Origin: an uncultured Bacteroides sp.
GTDB taxonomy: Bacteria > Bacteroidota > Bacteroidia > Bacteroidales > Bacteroidaceae
Direction: 5' to 3'
Assembly (NCBI GenBank): GCA_902492205.1
Contig: CABUKU010000002.1
Coordinates: forward strand, 264,621-328,620
Length of the DNA stretch: 64,000 bases
Shown: piece after piece, positions 41,669 through 51,361 of the stretch
How positions within the stretch are numbered: the first letter of the stretch is position 1
Layout: the number at the start of each line of letters is the position of its first letter
Notes under the pieces: generated by a model
What the model saw: only the letters and a program-made list of their open reading frames with translations
What the model was told of the DNA's origin: nothing
Databases searched by the model: none
Position numbers and translations under genes: made by a program

Positions 41669-43972
41669 TTAATGTTTCAACCATTCGGCAGGCCATTGCA
41701 CCTTTTCGCCTTTCTCATTCAAGGTAGACAAGTCGAGCATTCCACCGTTTGAATCGAAGTATTTTATTTCCACCGGGTGCAGACCTTTACGCAAGGCGAG
41801 CTGCATACTCTTTTCCTGTGATGAGTGAGGTCCGTCATTATCAATTGCCAACTGCCCGTCTATTGTGAGCACACTGCCGTCGTCCGATGTGAGGAGGAAA
41901 GTATAAATTCCATCTTCCGGTACGTCCAGATAACCATTCATTACCAAACCAATGTTGCCTTTTGCTTCTTCGGGAATAGAAACAGTCTTTACTGTGTATT
42001 CGCCATTGAGCGGAGCTTTTGTTATATCGGCACACTGCATCACACGGGCATCATACCATTTCGCTTTCAAGCCCTCACCTTTCACTTTGGCTGTCTTGTC
42101 TGCTTCCATGTAATCCGTTTTCACAAAGCAGGCCTTGCTTATATCCCCTGCCGTGCCGTTAGGTCGGAATGTGCGGAAAGTCAGTTCGCTTGTTTCGGTT
42201 ATCTTCAGAGGAACAGGGACTTTCGGGGATTTCTTGGTAGGAACAGTGCCGTCTGTGGTGTAACGAATATCCACATCCGGGAGCATACAAGTAATGTTAT
42301 AAGTCCCTTCACCGATAAATGCATTCGTATCGAGCACGCCCTGCAAATCGGGAATGCGGTAATTGATGTTCATCTTATCCATGCGTTTGAACTGGGGAAC
42401 GATGCGTTTCATAAAATCATCCGCATCTTTCTTTGCCGGCTGTACCCAAGCCATTTCGCTCAACGCAAGGAAACGCGGCATCATCATATACTCAACACGC
42501 TGCACGCTCGGAATGGTCTCCGCCCAAATGTTACCTTGCACGCCTATAATCAACTCTTGCTGTGCAGAAGTGAGCGACGGATTTACAGGTTCATAATTAT
42601 AGGTTTTGAGCAAGCTGTTTTTGTTTTGTTCCACACTCAGATACAGGTATTCGTTAGGGCATACAATTACCTGATTGCCATGTTCGGTTGCTTTTGCAGG
42701 AGCATCGGGAACCCAGTTGCGCCAGAAAGCAACGGTTGCCGTAGGTGAAAGTCCGCCTTCAATAATTTCATCCCAGCCGATAAGACGTTTGCCGTGGTCG
42801 TTGAAGAAATGTTCCATGTCGTGAACAAACCATGATTGGAGCTCTTCATACGTTTTCAGGTTTAATTGCTTCATCCGGCGGTTGCAATCGGGACATTTTT
42901 TCCAGTTTATCTTTTCCACTTCATCAGCTCCCAGATTCACATATTCATAGGGAAAGAGTTGGAACACTTCGGTATAAACGTCCTTACAAAACTCCAATGT
43001 AGAGTCTTTTCCGGGACAAAGCGGTGAAGAAAAGACTTCTCCCCAACCAATCTTTTCATTACATGCAAGATAAGGATAATTGCCGATAGCAGCCAGCATA
43101 TGTCCGGGCATGTCAATTTCGGGGATCACATCTATCCCGCGCTGTGCGGCATAGGCTACCACTTCCTTAATATCTTCCTGAGTATAATACCCTCCGTAGA
43201 GTGTATCGCCTTCAACGACTTTTATTTTGTTTTCGGGTATCAGGTAATCCGTATTGTCTTCTTCGGCAGCAAGACGCATGCACTCGCGGTCATTCTTGTC
43301 GAACTTGCGCCAAGCCCCCTTTTCCGTGAGCAAAGGATATTTCTTTATTTCGATGCGCCAACCTTGGTCATCGGTCAAGTGCCAATGGAATTTGTTCAGT
43401 TTATAGAGTGCCATTATATCGAGGAAGTGCTTCACTTCTTCCTTGTTCCAGAAATGACGGGAGGCATCGAGCATGAAACCACGCCATTCAAAACGGGGGG
43501 CATCTTTAATATTCACGGCAGGGATTACCCAGCTTACGGGTTCATTTAACTTATCGGATGTTTCCACTTCCACCGGCAACAGTTGGCGAATGGTTGAAAT
43601 GGCGGCAATCACACCGGGATATGAATTTGCCTTTACCATCACATGACGATTGTCTATATTCAGTTCATAAGCACTCTTGCTGCCTGTTACCTGCCCCAGT
43701 TCAAGGATAATGTCTCCTTTTCCTTCAACAACATTTACTTTGGAAGGCGTGCCGTATTCCAATATCGATTTAAGATAATTGCCTGCCGGAAGCAAACTGC
43801 TATCGGAAACTCCGATAGAGAGTTCGTGCATCAGTTGAAAATCTCCGCATTGTTTGGTTATTTCCACAGGACGCGGAACAATGGATATTTCACCGGAACT
43901 TCCGGAACCCGAACAAGAAGCAAGCATCATGACCGATGCCGCAAGAGTAAAGAAACTAAATTTTCTAATCAT
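41669..43972 (-). CDS. Beta-N-acetylhexosaminidase, GH20 lipoprotein with C-terminal PA14-like domain
   Basis: 767 residues from the ATG at 43972. The lipobox is MMLASC with cysteine 20, followed by SGSGSSGE. An N-terminal GH20b domain precedes the catalytic barrel: FEWRGFMLDASRHFW, FHWHLTDDQGWR, and the catalytic pair in VNLGADEVEKINW. The C-terminus has a chitobiase-like beta domain (DIRYTTDGTVPT) and a PA14-like region (YTFLLTSDDGSVLTIDG). It removes terminal GlcNAc or GalNAc from glycans at the cell surface or periplasm. Its placement between the permeases and tolC of an efflux cluster is unusual. Confidence 0.95.
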   Translation of the reverse strand: MIRKFSFFTLAASVMMLASCSGSGSSGEISIVPRPVEITKQCGDFQLMHELSIGVSDSSLLPAGNYLKSILEYGTPSKVNVVEGKGDIILELGQVTGSKSAYELNIDNRHVMVKANSYPGVIAAISTIRQLLPVEVETSDKLNEPVSWVIPAVNIKDAPRFEWRGFMLDASRHFWNKEEVKHFLDIMALYKLNKFHWHLTDDQGWRIEIKKYPLLTEKGAWRKFDKNDRECMRLAAEEDNTDYLIPENKIKVVEGDTLYGGYYTQEDIKEVVAYAAQRGIDVIPEIDMPGHMLAAIGNYPYLACNEKIGWGEVFSSPLCPGKDSTLEFCKDVYTEVFQLFPYEYVNLGADEVEKINWKKCPDCNRRMKQLNLKTYEELQSWFVHDMEHFFNDHGKRLIGWDEIIEGGLSPTATVAFWRNWVPDAPAKATEHGNQVIVCPNEYLYLSVEQNKNSLLKTYNYEPVNPSLTSAQQELIIGVQGNIWAETIPSVQRVEYMMMPRFLALSEMAWVQPAKKDADDFMKRIVPQFKRMDKMNINYRIPDLQGVLDTNAFIGEGTYNITCMLPDVDIRYTTDGTVPTKKSPKVPVPLKITETSELTFRTFRPNGTAGDISKACFVKTDYMEADKTAKVKGEGLKAKWYDARVMQCADITKAPLNGEYTVKTVSIPEEAKGNIGLVMNGYLDVPEDGIYTFLLTSDDGSVLTIDGQLAIDNDGPHSSQEKSMQLALRKGLHPVEIKYFDSNGGMLDLSTLNEKGEKVQWPAEWLKH

Positions 43973-44142
43973 CGCATTTATAAGGTTTAAATTAGTATTA
44001 AGCTCTATTTTTTGCTTTGTGTTGAGTGCATAATTACTAAATATAGAGAATATATCCAAATTCTGAATAAAATAAAATGAAAAAGAAATGCCGTGCAGGG
44101 TAACGAAATCCCACACGGCATGCATATGTTTAAGTCTTTTTT

Positions 44143-45357
44143 TTACTCCTCACGCAGAGCTTCGGCAGGATGTACCTTCATTGCCTGACGAGCCGGATAC
44201 CAGATTCCCGCAACAATCATCAAAGCCATCAATCCCCATGTGATAAGCATACCTGCAAGGAAACGGCCAATAGTGACATCGGGATATAACAGATCAAAAT
44301 AAGCAATATTTACCAATGCAATAATTACTACCGGCATAATTACGGAAAGTAATACCACTCCCTCCACAATCAACTGCGTAAAGACCGAACGGCGGGAAGC
44401 CCCGACAGCCAACCGCAAAGCAATTTCGGAACGGCGGTGCTGAGTGCGGAACCAGAAAGTGCCTATCACACCGAGGAATATATTTGCCAACAGGAAGAAT
44501 GCATACCAACACTCTGTCTTAATCTGGTCGGTCATGGATGAAAGATAATCTTTGCGTATGTCTTTGAACGATTTATAATAGAAGAAAGAATAATTGTTCA
44601 GCAAAGAAGCACTCTTAATCTGATCCCAAACGGCAGTACGCTGTTCGTCAGTCATTCCGGAACGGAAGCGGATGCATAGTTCATCGGGCCAGCGTTCGGT
44701 AATTAAATCATTTTCCGGGACAACCGTGTATGCGTTTTTCACATCCTCCCATGCTTCGGCATAACGCACCTCCGTACAAAGTTCTATTACAAATGCCCTA
44801 TGTTCATCCCTACCGAGAGAAACGATTGAATCACCCCTGTTCACTTTCAAAGAATCTGCCAAGTCCTTGGAAACAACCAATTCATACCTGTTTGCCTCTC
44901 CGGTAAACTTTCCCTCGGGAGTGAGGATGCGGAACACTTTAAAGTATTCGGGAGTTACAAAGCGAGTCATTCCGCTTTTCACAATCGAGTCGTTGCCATG
45001 AACAGCCAAGAACATGTGACTGCTATTGCACGGGCTGTAAGGCATCGCACATGATGAAGCTGATAGTGCTTCCACTCCGTCTATCTGCCTGATGCGCGAC
45101 AGGATTGTTTGTAAATCCTCTTTATTCTTTTCATCTGTCTGCTCCACAAATCCCGGTGCAGTAGATGACAATTCATCCAGATACATCCGGTAAGTATCTT
45201 CTATTTCAAAACCCATAGGGCGGGTAAAGCTATCATACGTAAAAACCATCCTGTCCGTTATAACCCATAAGAAGATGGATACAAGCAATAACTCCGTGGC
45301 AATCCAGCCGTTTACTTTCCGTTGGTTCCACAATTGTTTAAGTATATTTTTCATCAT
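44143..45357 (-). CDS. FtsX-like ABC permease, type B, copy 2
   Basis: 404 residues. One N-terminal membrane helix, a large periplasmic domain (about residues 45-285) and three C-terminal helices follow the MacB/FtsX layout. FWFRTQHRRSEIALRLAVGAS and GIWYPARQAMKVHPAEALREE are the conserved cytoplasmic motifs that contact the ATPase. It pairs with the type A permease at 45378, and the whole pair resembles the pair at 46650-49214. Confidence 0.9.
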   Translation of the reverse strand: MMKNILKQLWNQRKVNGWIATELLLVSIFLWVITDRMVFTYDSFTRPMGFEIEDTYRMYLDELSSTAPGFVEQTDEKNKEDLQTILSRIRQIDGVEALSASSCAMPYSPCNSSHMFLAVHGNDSIVKSGMTRFVTPEYFKVFRILTPEGKFTGEANRYELVVSKDLADSLKVNRGDSIVSLGRDEHRAFVIELCTEVRYAEAWEDVKNAYTVVPENDLITERWPDELCIRFRSGMTDEQRTAVWDQIKSASLLNNYSFFYYKSFKDIRKDYLSSMTDQIKTECWYAFFLLANIFLGVIGTFWFRTQHRRSEIALRLAVGASRRSVFTQLIVEGVVLLSVIMPVVIIALVNIAYFDLLYPDVTIGRFLAGMLITWGLMALMIVAGIWYPARQAMKVHPAEALREE

Positions 45358-45377
45358 ATCATTATCGAGTTTTAGAG

Positions 45378-46631
45378 TTATTTAATTGCATCCGTTATAT
45401 TCTTGCTTGCCACCCTCCAAGCAGGGATTCCGGCTGAAAGAAGGTTCAACGCCAGACAGAACAGGAATGCCAGAACAAAAACAATCGGCGAAGCAACCAT
45501 TTGCAAGGATATGGATTTATCTCCATTGAGCAACCAGTCTCCCATTACGAAAATAGCAATATAAGAGAAAACCATACCTAAGATACCTCCCAATAAGGTC
45601 ATTACAAGGTTTTCGTTCAATATCTGCCCCACTATCTGCCAACGGGTTGCACCAAATGCCCGGCGAACACCTATTTCTTCCATTCTCTTTTGCATTCTTG
45701 AAAGCATAATCCCACTCAGATTGATTGCAGGAACAAGCAGCAGCAAAAGTAAGATTACAGTGTAACGCAACACATTCTCGGCAACGTGAGGTTTCTCTAA
45801 ATCCCAAGTAAAGAACAGTTGTTGGAAATGAGTATAAGGTTGCTCCCTTATACCAACTACATATTCACTTTGATTCTGATTGAAGCGTTCGGTGTTTACA
45901 TTGATTTGTCTGCTGACTTCATCGAATGAATCCGCACCCTTTGTCAATATCAAAGCTGAGAAAGGTCCCGAGGTCTGTCCATTGCCTGCCCACCATTCTC
46001 CTGCTTTGGAAGTATAAGGAACATATGCATCGGCATAAGCTTTGTTTGCCCATTTGGAAAAGTCGCGAATAACTCCGCAAACAGTGTAAGTCACTCCCCT
46101 TATCTGAAATTCTTTCCCAACAACATCTGTTGTATGGAACAACTTACGTGCTGCCTCTTCACGCAAAACAGCTTGTTTCATTCCCGACTGAAAATCCGAT
46201 TCGGTAAAAGGATGTCCCGACAGGAAATCGAAATCGAAAATCTTCCAAAAACCCATGTCAACATGTTTAATGCTTCCTGCCACCCTGTCCGCACTGCCAA
46301 TGATAGACAAAGGATTATAGGAGGTTGTCATGGCTGTTACCGCTTCCACTCCGGTCAACGTAGCAATTGCATCTTTATAATAAGGCAAAGACAACATGTT
46401 ATTCATACTGACATTTTCATGTTTATCTTTCGTGTAACTTTCGCCAAACTGCACATAAAGTGTCCGGCTCCGGTTTACTTCCGGTTTGTAATCTGCATTC
46501 TTTATCTGGAAGATAATGGTTATTACCATAATCATGCAAATAGCCAACGCAGTACCAACAATGGAAATGCCACTGATCAGTTTGTTCTCCTTCAGTTGGT
46601 AGAAGGCTTGTTGTAAATATTGTTTTATCAT
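45378..46631 (-). CDS. FtsX-like ABC permease, type A, copy 2
   Basis: 417 residues. The N-terminus KENKLISGISIVGTALAICM is identical in that stretch to the type A protein at 47925, while the periplasmic domain has diverged strongly. RMQKRMEEIGVRRAFGATRWQIV is the ATPase-contact motif, and AGIPAWRVASKNITDAIK closes the protein. It lies 18 bases from the upstream permease and 20 from the downstream one. Confidence 0.9.
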   Translation of the reverse strand: MIKQYLQQAFYQLKENKLISGISIVGTALAICMIMVITIIFQIKNADYKPEVNRSRTLYVQFGESYTKDKHENVSMNNMLSLPYYKDAIATLTGVEAVTAMTTSYNPLSIIGSADRVAGSIKHVDMGFWKIFDFDFLSGHPFTESDFQSGMKQAVLREEAARKLFHTTDVVGKEFQIRGVTYTVCGVIRDFSKWANKAYADAYVPYTSKAGEWWAGNGQTSGPFSALILTKGADSFDEVSRQINVNTERFNQNQSEYVVGIREQPYTHFQQLFFTWDLEKPHVAENVLRYTVILLLLLLVPAINLSGIMLSRMQKRMEEIGVRRAFGATRWQIVGQILNENLVMTLLGGILGMVFSYIAIFVMGDWLLNGDKSISLQMVASPIVFVLAFLFCLALNLLSAGIPAWRVASKNITDAIK

Positions 46632-46649
46632 AATTCAGTTAGTTGTTAT

Positions 46650-47921
46650 TTATTCTTCATGCAGTGCTTCGGCAGGTTGCACTTTCATTGCCTGACGTGC
46701 GGGATACCAAATGCCTAACATGATCATTATTACCATTAATATAAATGTGATTGCTGTTGTCACGGTAAATCTCACGAATCCGAAAGGCATGCGTGCCACT
46801 TCCACTATTTCATAGATTCCCAAATTGAAAGTAATGACCATAGAGGGAATTGCAGCGAGTGACAAAAGCAATATTCCTTCCGAAATCAACCTTCCGCGGA
46901 TAGCAGATTTTGAAGAACCCAATGCCATACGCAATGCTATTTCGGGACGACGGTGCAAGGTACGGAACCAGAATGTTCCGATAATACCCAAAAAGATATT
47001 TATCAGCAAGAAGAACAATACGCAAAACAGACTACGAATTTCATTCACATCATCCATAAGATGTGCTTTGCGAATGCCGCTAAACGGTTGTAAAGACACC
47101 ACATACATATTTCCTACCTGATAAAGATGATCGGCATCAGCCATAAAGCGGTCTATGAAACCATCATCCTGCCCTTCTTTTACGCGGATGGAAATCTCAA
47201 GATAAGCGACAGAACCCATTCTCTTTAACGCTTCATCTTTCAAATAATATCCTACATAAGTTCCTTTCCATGTTCCCGCCGGTGAAAAGTCATTATATCT
47301 CACAGGTTCGGAAAGAGCCGCTATACGCATCTGCGTGTCACTTTCATCGCCTGTATATACTTTCACTGTTTGCCCGCGCAAAGCCTCTCTGCGTATAGGT
47401 GCAGTCTCATAAGAATCGGCAACATCTACCGACATGACAAGTGTTTGCGGCGTGAGTGCTTCTGCCAGACTTTCACTTCCCGAGCCATCAATGTTCCGAT
47501 ATTGGAAAACTTTAAAGTAATCGGGAGTAATCCAACGCCTCAGACAATTGATATTCACGGAATCCGACCAAAATGCAAAGCCGTTATTACCCATATTATA
47601 AGGCATACTGTTACTTGATAACGCTACCGATTCCACATCGGGGCGGTGTTTGATACGGTCAATCAACTCATGCAGTGAAGCAATGTCATCGTCTATTGTC
47701 TGCCCCTGTTTGTAGATTGCGCTTTTTTCCGTCAGGAGATTGGTTTGCAAAAGGTAAGTGTTTTCTATGTTGAAGCCCAACGGTGAAAAGTAGGTCACGG
47801 AAGTAACATAAATAATATCCACGATAAACCACAACACCACAAATACCAATAGTAACTCGCACCACAAGAATACATTACTTTTACGTTCGTTCCATATCTG
47901 TTTCAGCAGTATTTTATCCAT
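46650..47921 (-). CDS. FtsX-like ABC permease, type B, copy 1
   Basis: 423 residues with the same plan as the copy at 44143: an N-terminal helix, a long periplasmic domain, and C-terminal FWFRTLHRRPEIALRMALGSS...GIWYPARQAMKVQPAEALHEE. It starts 3 bases after the type A gene stop, indicating a tight operon. Confidence 0.9.
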   Translation of the reverse strand: MDKILLKQIWNERKSNVFLWCELLLVFVVLWFIVDIIYVTSVTYFSPLGFNIENTYLLQTNLLTEKSAIYKQGQTIDDDIASLHELIDRIKHRPDVESVALSSNSMPYNMGNNGFAFWSDSVNINCLRRWITPDYFKVFQYRNIDGSGSESLAEALTPQTLVMSVDVADSYETAPIRREALRGQTVKVYTGDESDTQMRIAALSEPVRYNDFSPAGTWKGTYVGYYLKDEALKRMGSVAYLEISIRVKEGQDDGFIDRFMADADHLYQVGNMYVVSLQPFSGIRKAHLMDDVNEIRSLFCVLFFLLINIFLGIIGTFWFRTLHRRPEIALRMALGSSKSAIRGRLISEGILLLSLAAIPSMVITFNLGIYEIVEVARMPFGFVRFTVTTAITFILMVIMIMLGIWYPARQAMKVQPAEALHEE

Positions 47922-47924
47922 AGT

Positions 47925-49214
47925 TTATTTTTGATTTAATGCGTCAGTAATGTTCATCCTCGATGCTCTCCATGCCGGAATACCTGCCGAAAGTACATTC
48001 AACACAAGGCAAAAAGCAAAGGCGGCAATAAATATAGAAGGGTTCAGCAACATGTCTGCCGATAAAGCAGTTTGCCCATAACTCTTTAATATCATGTTCT
48101 CTGTGTTGGAGAATAAGAAATCGTCCAACAAAAAAGTACAAGCATAACTGAGAACCAAGCCAAGCACACCTGCCATAAGCGTAAGTATCAGATTCTCCAT
48201 GAAAACCTGATGCAACAATTCATTGGAAGTTGCGCCGAAAGCTTTCCGCACTCCTATTTCCGACATACGTTTACGCATTCTCGAAAGAGTCATCGAACTA
48301 AGATTAATGGCAGGAACCAACAACAAGATAATAATAATCGAAACATATCTCATAATGACATTTTTCATATCCGGTTCCTCGTTAGCCACTTTATGGTTGA
48401 TGAAAGTAAAATGCTCATCGGGTTGTCCGCGATAAAACACTTCCAAGTTCTGCTGAGCATCATTATACTGTAAACGCAACTTTTCGGCTTCTGCACGGAT
48501 AGCAGGGAAATCATCTTTCGATTTAGCAAGAATAATAACACGAAGAGCTCCTCCCAAACCATCTCCCCACGCCATTTCGGCAAAATTAGTCGAAGTAAAA
48601 GGAATCCAAATCTGCGCATAAGACGAAACGGCCAATTTAGAAATATTCTTTACTACTCCCGTAACTGTATATTCCACGAAATTCAACATAACAGTCTTTC
48701 CCACCACGTCTGTTGTGCCATACAACTTACGCGCCACGCTTTCCGTAATCACCGTCTTTGGCAATCCCGCCTCGAAATCGGCTCGTGTATAAGGCTTTCC
48801 ATGTATAAATTCAAAAGAAAATACTTTCCAGAAAGTATCATCTGTTTCGAGCATATCGGCACTTATCTTTTCGCCTGCCGGAACAGAGGCACGCACCACT
48901 TCATTCATGGCAGTTATGCCGACAGCTTCAGCCGTGGTCAATTTCTTGAAACACTCTTTGGCAGTGCGGTATGACATGGAACCATTACTCGAATCATCGC
49001 TATTGCCACCTTTTTGCCGCATGGACATCCACTTCACATAAAGCGAACGGGAACGGTTGACCTCGGGCACACAATCCGCAGTCCGAACTTCGAATACCAA
49101 CACAATCACCATTATCATGCAGATGGCAAGTGCCGTACCTACAATTGAGATTCCACTTATAAGTTTGTTCTCCTTTAGTTGGTAAATGGCTTGTTTAAAG
49201 TATTGTTTAATCAT
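47925..49214 (-). CDS. FtsX-like ABC permease, type A, copy 1
   Basis: 429 residues. Hydrophobic helix at residues 20-42 (ISGISIVGTALAICMIMVIV), large periplasmic domain, then RMRKRMSEIGVRKAFGATSNELL and three further helices, ending AGIPAWRASRMNITDALNQK. First permease after the ATPase gene, from which it is separated by 95 bp with three 22-bp dyad repeats. Confidence 0.9.
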   Translation of the reverse strand: MIKQYFKQAIYQLKENKLISGISIVGTALAICMIMVIVLVFEVRTADCVPEVNRSRSLYVKWMSMRQKGGNSDDSSNGSMSYRTAKECFKKLTTAEAVGITAMNEVVRASVPAGEKISADMLETDDTFWKVFSFEFIHGKPYTRADFEAGLPKTVITESVARKLYGTTDVVGKTVMLNFVEYTVTGVVKNISKLAVSSYAQIWIPFTSTNFAEMAWGDGLGGALRVIILAKSKDDFPAIRAEAEKLRLQYNDAQQNLEVFYRGQPDEHFTFINHKVANEEPDMKNVIMRYVSIIIILLLVPAINLSSMTLSRMRKRMSEIGVRKAFGATSNELLHQVFMENLILTLMAGVLGLVLSYACTFLLDDFLFSNTENMILKSYGQTALSADMLLNPSIFIAAFAFCLVLNVLSAGIPAWRASRMNITDALNQK

Positions 49215-49249
49215 GCTTTATTCATAATTTATAAATTATAAAGTAAGGG

Positions 49250-49315
49250 TACTTTGCATTCAAAGCTGCTGTACTTTGATGTTAAAGCTGCCGTGCTTCG
49301 AATACAAAGTTAACC
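49250..49315. repeat. Three 22-bp repeats with CTTTG-N4-CAAAG dyads
   Basis: Units at 49250-49271, 49272-49293 and 49294-49315 share the frame TACTTTGnnnnnAAAGCTGCYG with decay in the third. Each contains an inverted CTTTG/CAAAG pair with a 4-base centre, and dyads are spaced two helical turns apart. The last unit overlaps the final codons of the ATPase gene. It could be a binding site for a dimeric regulator, or an mRNA structure tuning permease expression. Confidence 0.65.
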
Positions 49316-49975
49316 TACTTGTCTTCCGTCAAAGAAGCGAACCGTTCTCGATGTTTGTTTGGCTTGTTCTTCATTGTGGGTAACCATAATGATAGTACGT
49401 CCGTCTTCCTTATTTAAACGATGGAGTATTTCCATGACTTCGGCACCCATCTTTGAATCCAAATTACCGGTAGGTTCATCGGCAAGGATTATCTGAGGAT
49501 TGCCGATAATGGCACGAGCAATGGCAACACGTTGACATTGACCTCCCGACAACTGAGTAGGGAAATGCTTCATACGGTGTGTCAAGCCTACTTTTTGAAG
49601 CACTTCCTCTGCCATTTTTTTACGTTCGGAAGCTGATACTTTGCGATAAAGCAACGGTAACTCCACATTATCCATTACATTCAAAGAGTTAATCAAATGA
49701 AAACTCTGGAACACAAAGCCTAACTGCCGGTTACGAAATGCGGCCAATTCTTTATCTTTCATGTTGGCAGTCTGTACTCCGTTTATTTCTATTGTTCCCG
49801 ATGTAGGAGAATCAAGCAAACCCATAATGTTCAACAACGTAGATTTGCCACAACCGGAAGGTCCCATAATACTCAGGAATTCACCTTTATCCACTTCCAG
49901 ATTCACGTTTTCCAATGCCAATGTCTCAATCTCGTTTGTACGATAGATTTTGTTGAGAGAAGTCAGTTTAATCAT
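49310..49975 (-). CDS. ABC transporter ATPase (MacB/LolD-type)
   Basis: 221 residues. Walker A GPSGCGKST (about 34-42), LNIMGLLDSPTSG, Q-loop region LGFVFQSFHL, signature LSGGQCQRVAIARA, Walker B IILADEPTGNLDS, and switch H in MVTHNEEQ. The length and the LNIMGLLD motif match ATPases that power FtsX-type permeases in type VII ABC systems. It should drive all four downstream permeases. Confidence 0.95.
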   Translation of the reverse strand: MIKLTSLNKIYRTNEIETLALENVNLEVDKGEFLSIMGPSGCGKSTLLNIMGLLDSPTSGTIEINGVQTANMKDKELAAFRNRQLGFVFQSFHLINSLNVMDNVELPLLYRKVSASERKKMAEEVLQKVGLTHRMKHFPTQLSGGQCQRVAIARAIIGNPQIILADEPTGNLDSKMGAEVMEILHRLNKEDGRTIIMVTHNEEQAKQTSRTVRFFDGRQVG

Positions 49976-50007
49976 AATAATAAGTTTTATTTTTAGAAGA
50001 AAAACTA

Positions 50008-51252
50008 CTAATTTATCTTTAATTTATTCTTGTTTTTATAAGCCGTCATGTCACTAACTACCACCTGATCGCCCGGTTCGAGTCCTGAAAGCACTTCCAC
50101 AAATTCAAAATTGCTATCACCCAATTGTACCTTGCGTTTTACTATTTCCCCTCCATGCAATACGAACAGCTGATATTCCCCTTTACCTACATAGTAAGAA
50201 GCATTGGCTATCCTCATTACATCTTCTTTCACTGCATTCATTACATATACATCGGTTTTCAATCCCGAACGTAAACGTTTGTTATTGTCCTCATTTAACT
50301 GTACGGTGAACGAAATCACACCATTCTTTGACAGGGGAGTTACACTGCTGACCACTCCTTCCAGTTTTTCACTTCCCACTTTCACAATAGACCTGCCTCC
50401 GGCTGCTACTCTGTCACCATAAGTATCGGCAATCTCACCTTCTACTTTGAAATGAGATAAATCAGAAATTATAGCAACCTGACTGCCCTTTGAAATCTGC
50501 GCCCCCATCTGATTGTTTACATAAGTAAGAATGGCTTTACGCGGAGAACGAATTTGTGCGTCATCAAGTGTGCGTTTCATTTCTGCCAAAGACTTGCGGA
50601 AGATATTAAACTCAAGTTCTTTCACTTTCAAATCGGCAGCCAACACCTGACATTCATTTTGGTATTTTTGCTTCAATTGTTCCAATTCCAACTGAGATAC
50701 ATTATAATTTAATTCTACCTCGCGCACTTTATCTGTAGTTCCTGCTCCGAGACTGTCCAGATAATGTTCATTACGGAGTTCCACAGCCATGCGATTCAGT
50801 TTCATGGCAGAAACCTTTATTTGCATGGCAAGATCATTCAGCTTGGTTTTGTTATTTACTCTAAGCTGCTCCAACTGATAACTTTTCATTTGTTCTTCGT
50901 CGAGTAATTTCTTGTAATCCGTTTCAGTACTCTGTAAATCCAGTTTAAGGATAGGAGTTCCCACATTCACCGAGTCCCCTCCTTTTTTATAGACTTCAAT
51001 GATACGGGAATCAATCGGAGAATTGATTATCTCTTCAAATGCCGGAACAACTTTGCCCGATGCACTGACCGAAACTTCAATTATACCTTTATCTACTGTG
51101 GAGAAAGTCAGATCCTTCTTGCTGACACTGCTTCTCATAAATGAAATAAGTACGGCGATAGCAACAATAGTTACCACCCCGACAATAGAAAACTTAATGA
51201 TTTTCTTTCTGCGTGCTTTTAGTAATTCTTCTTTTGGAATAGCTCTATCCAT
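50008..51252 (-). CDS. Membrane-fusion (periplasmic adaptor) protein
   Basis: 414 residues. One membrane anchor at about residues 21-41 (KFSIVGVVTIVAIAVLISF), a lipoyl-like half domain (VSVSASGKVVPAFEEII), a long coiled-coil hairpin (residues 105-230) and beta-barrel domains (GEIADTYGDRVAAGGRSI; LEPGDQVVVSDM). It bridges the FtsX permeases to the TolC channel. As the first gene of the export operon it carries the sigma-54 promoter at 51303-51318. Confidence 0.92.
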   Translation of the reverse strand: MDRAIPKEELLKARRKKIIKFSIVGVVTIVAIAVLISFMRSSVSKKDLTFSTVDKGIIEVSVSASGKVVPAFEEIINSPIDSRIIEVYKKGGDSVNVGTPILKLDLQSTETDYKKLLDEEQMKSYQLEQLRVNNKTKLNDLAMQIKVSAMKLNRMAVELRNEHYLDSLGAGTTDKVREVELNYNVSQLELEQLKQKYQNECQVLAADLKVKELEFNIFRKSLAEMKRTLDDAQIRSPRKAILTYVNNQMGAQISKGSQVAIISDLSHFKVEGEIADTYGDRVAAGGRSIVKVGSEKLEGVVSSVTPLSKNGVISFTVQLNEDNNKRLRSGLKTDVYVMNAVKEDVMRIANASYYVGKGEYQLFVLHGGEIVKRKVQLGDSNFEFVEVLSGLEPGDQVVVSDMTAYKNKNKLKIN

Positions 51253-51302
51253 ATCTTTAATTTATTATATTTTTCAATTATGCTTCATTGCGAACATATA
51301 AA

Positions 51303-51318
51303 GTCAAAGTCCATGCCA
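51303..51318 (-). promoter_or_regulatory. Sigma-54 promoter of the membrane-fusion/ABC operon
   Basis: The minus strand reads TGGCAT-GGACT-TTGAC (51318 to 51303). It shares TGGCAY-N5-TTGA with the tolC promoter. The expected start is near 51292, 40 bases before the ATG at 51252. Confidence 0.8.
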
Positions 51319-51361
51319 AAATCATAAAATACTGAAATACAGCATGCATAAACAAAACAAG

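Noticed and set aside
42363..42748. Plus-strand ORFs opposite the hexosaminidase gene
   Set aside because: Antisense shadows of a well-supported GH20 gene; no motif, promoter or conserved start.
49250..49315. CRISPR-like array
   Set aside because: The three 22-bp units are contiguous with no spacers, and there are no cas genes in the window.
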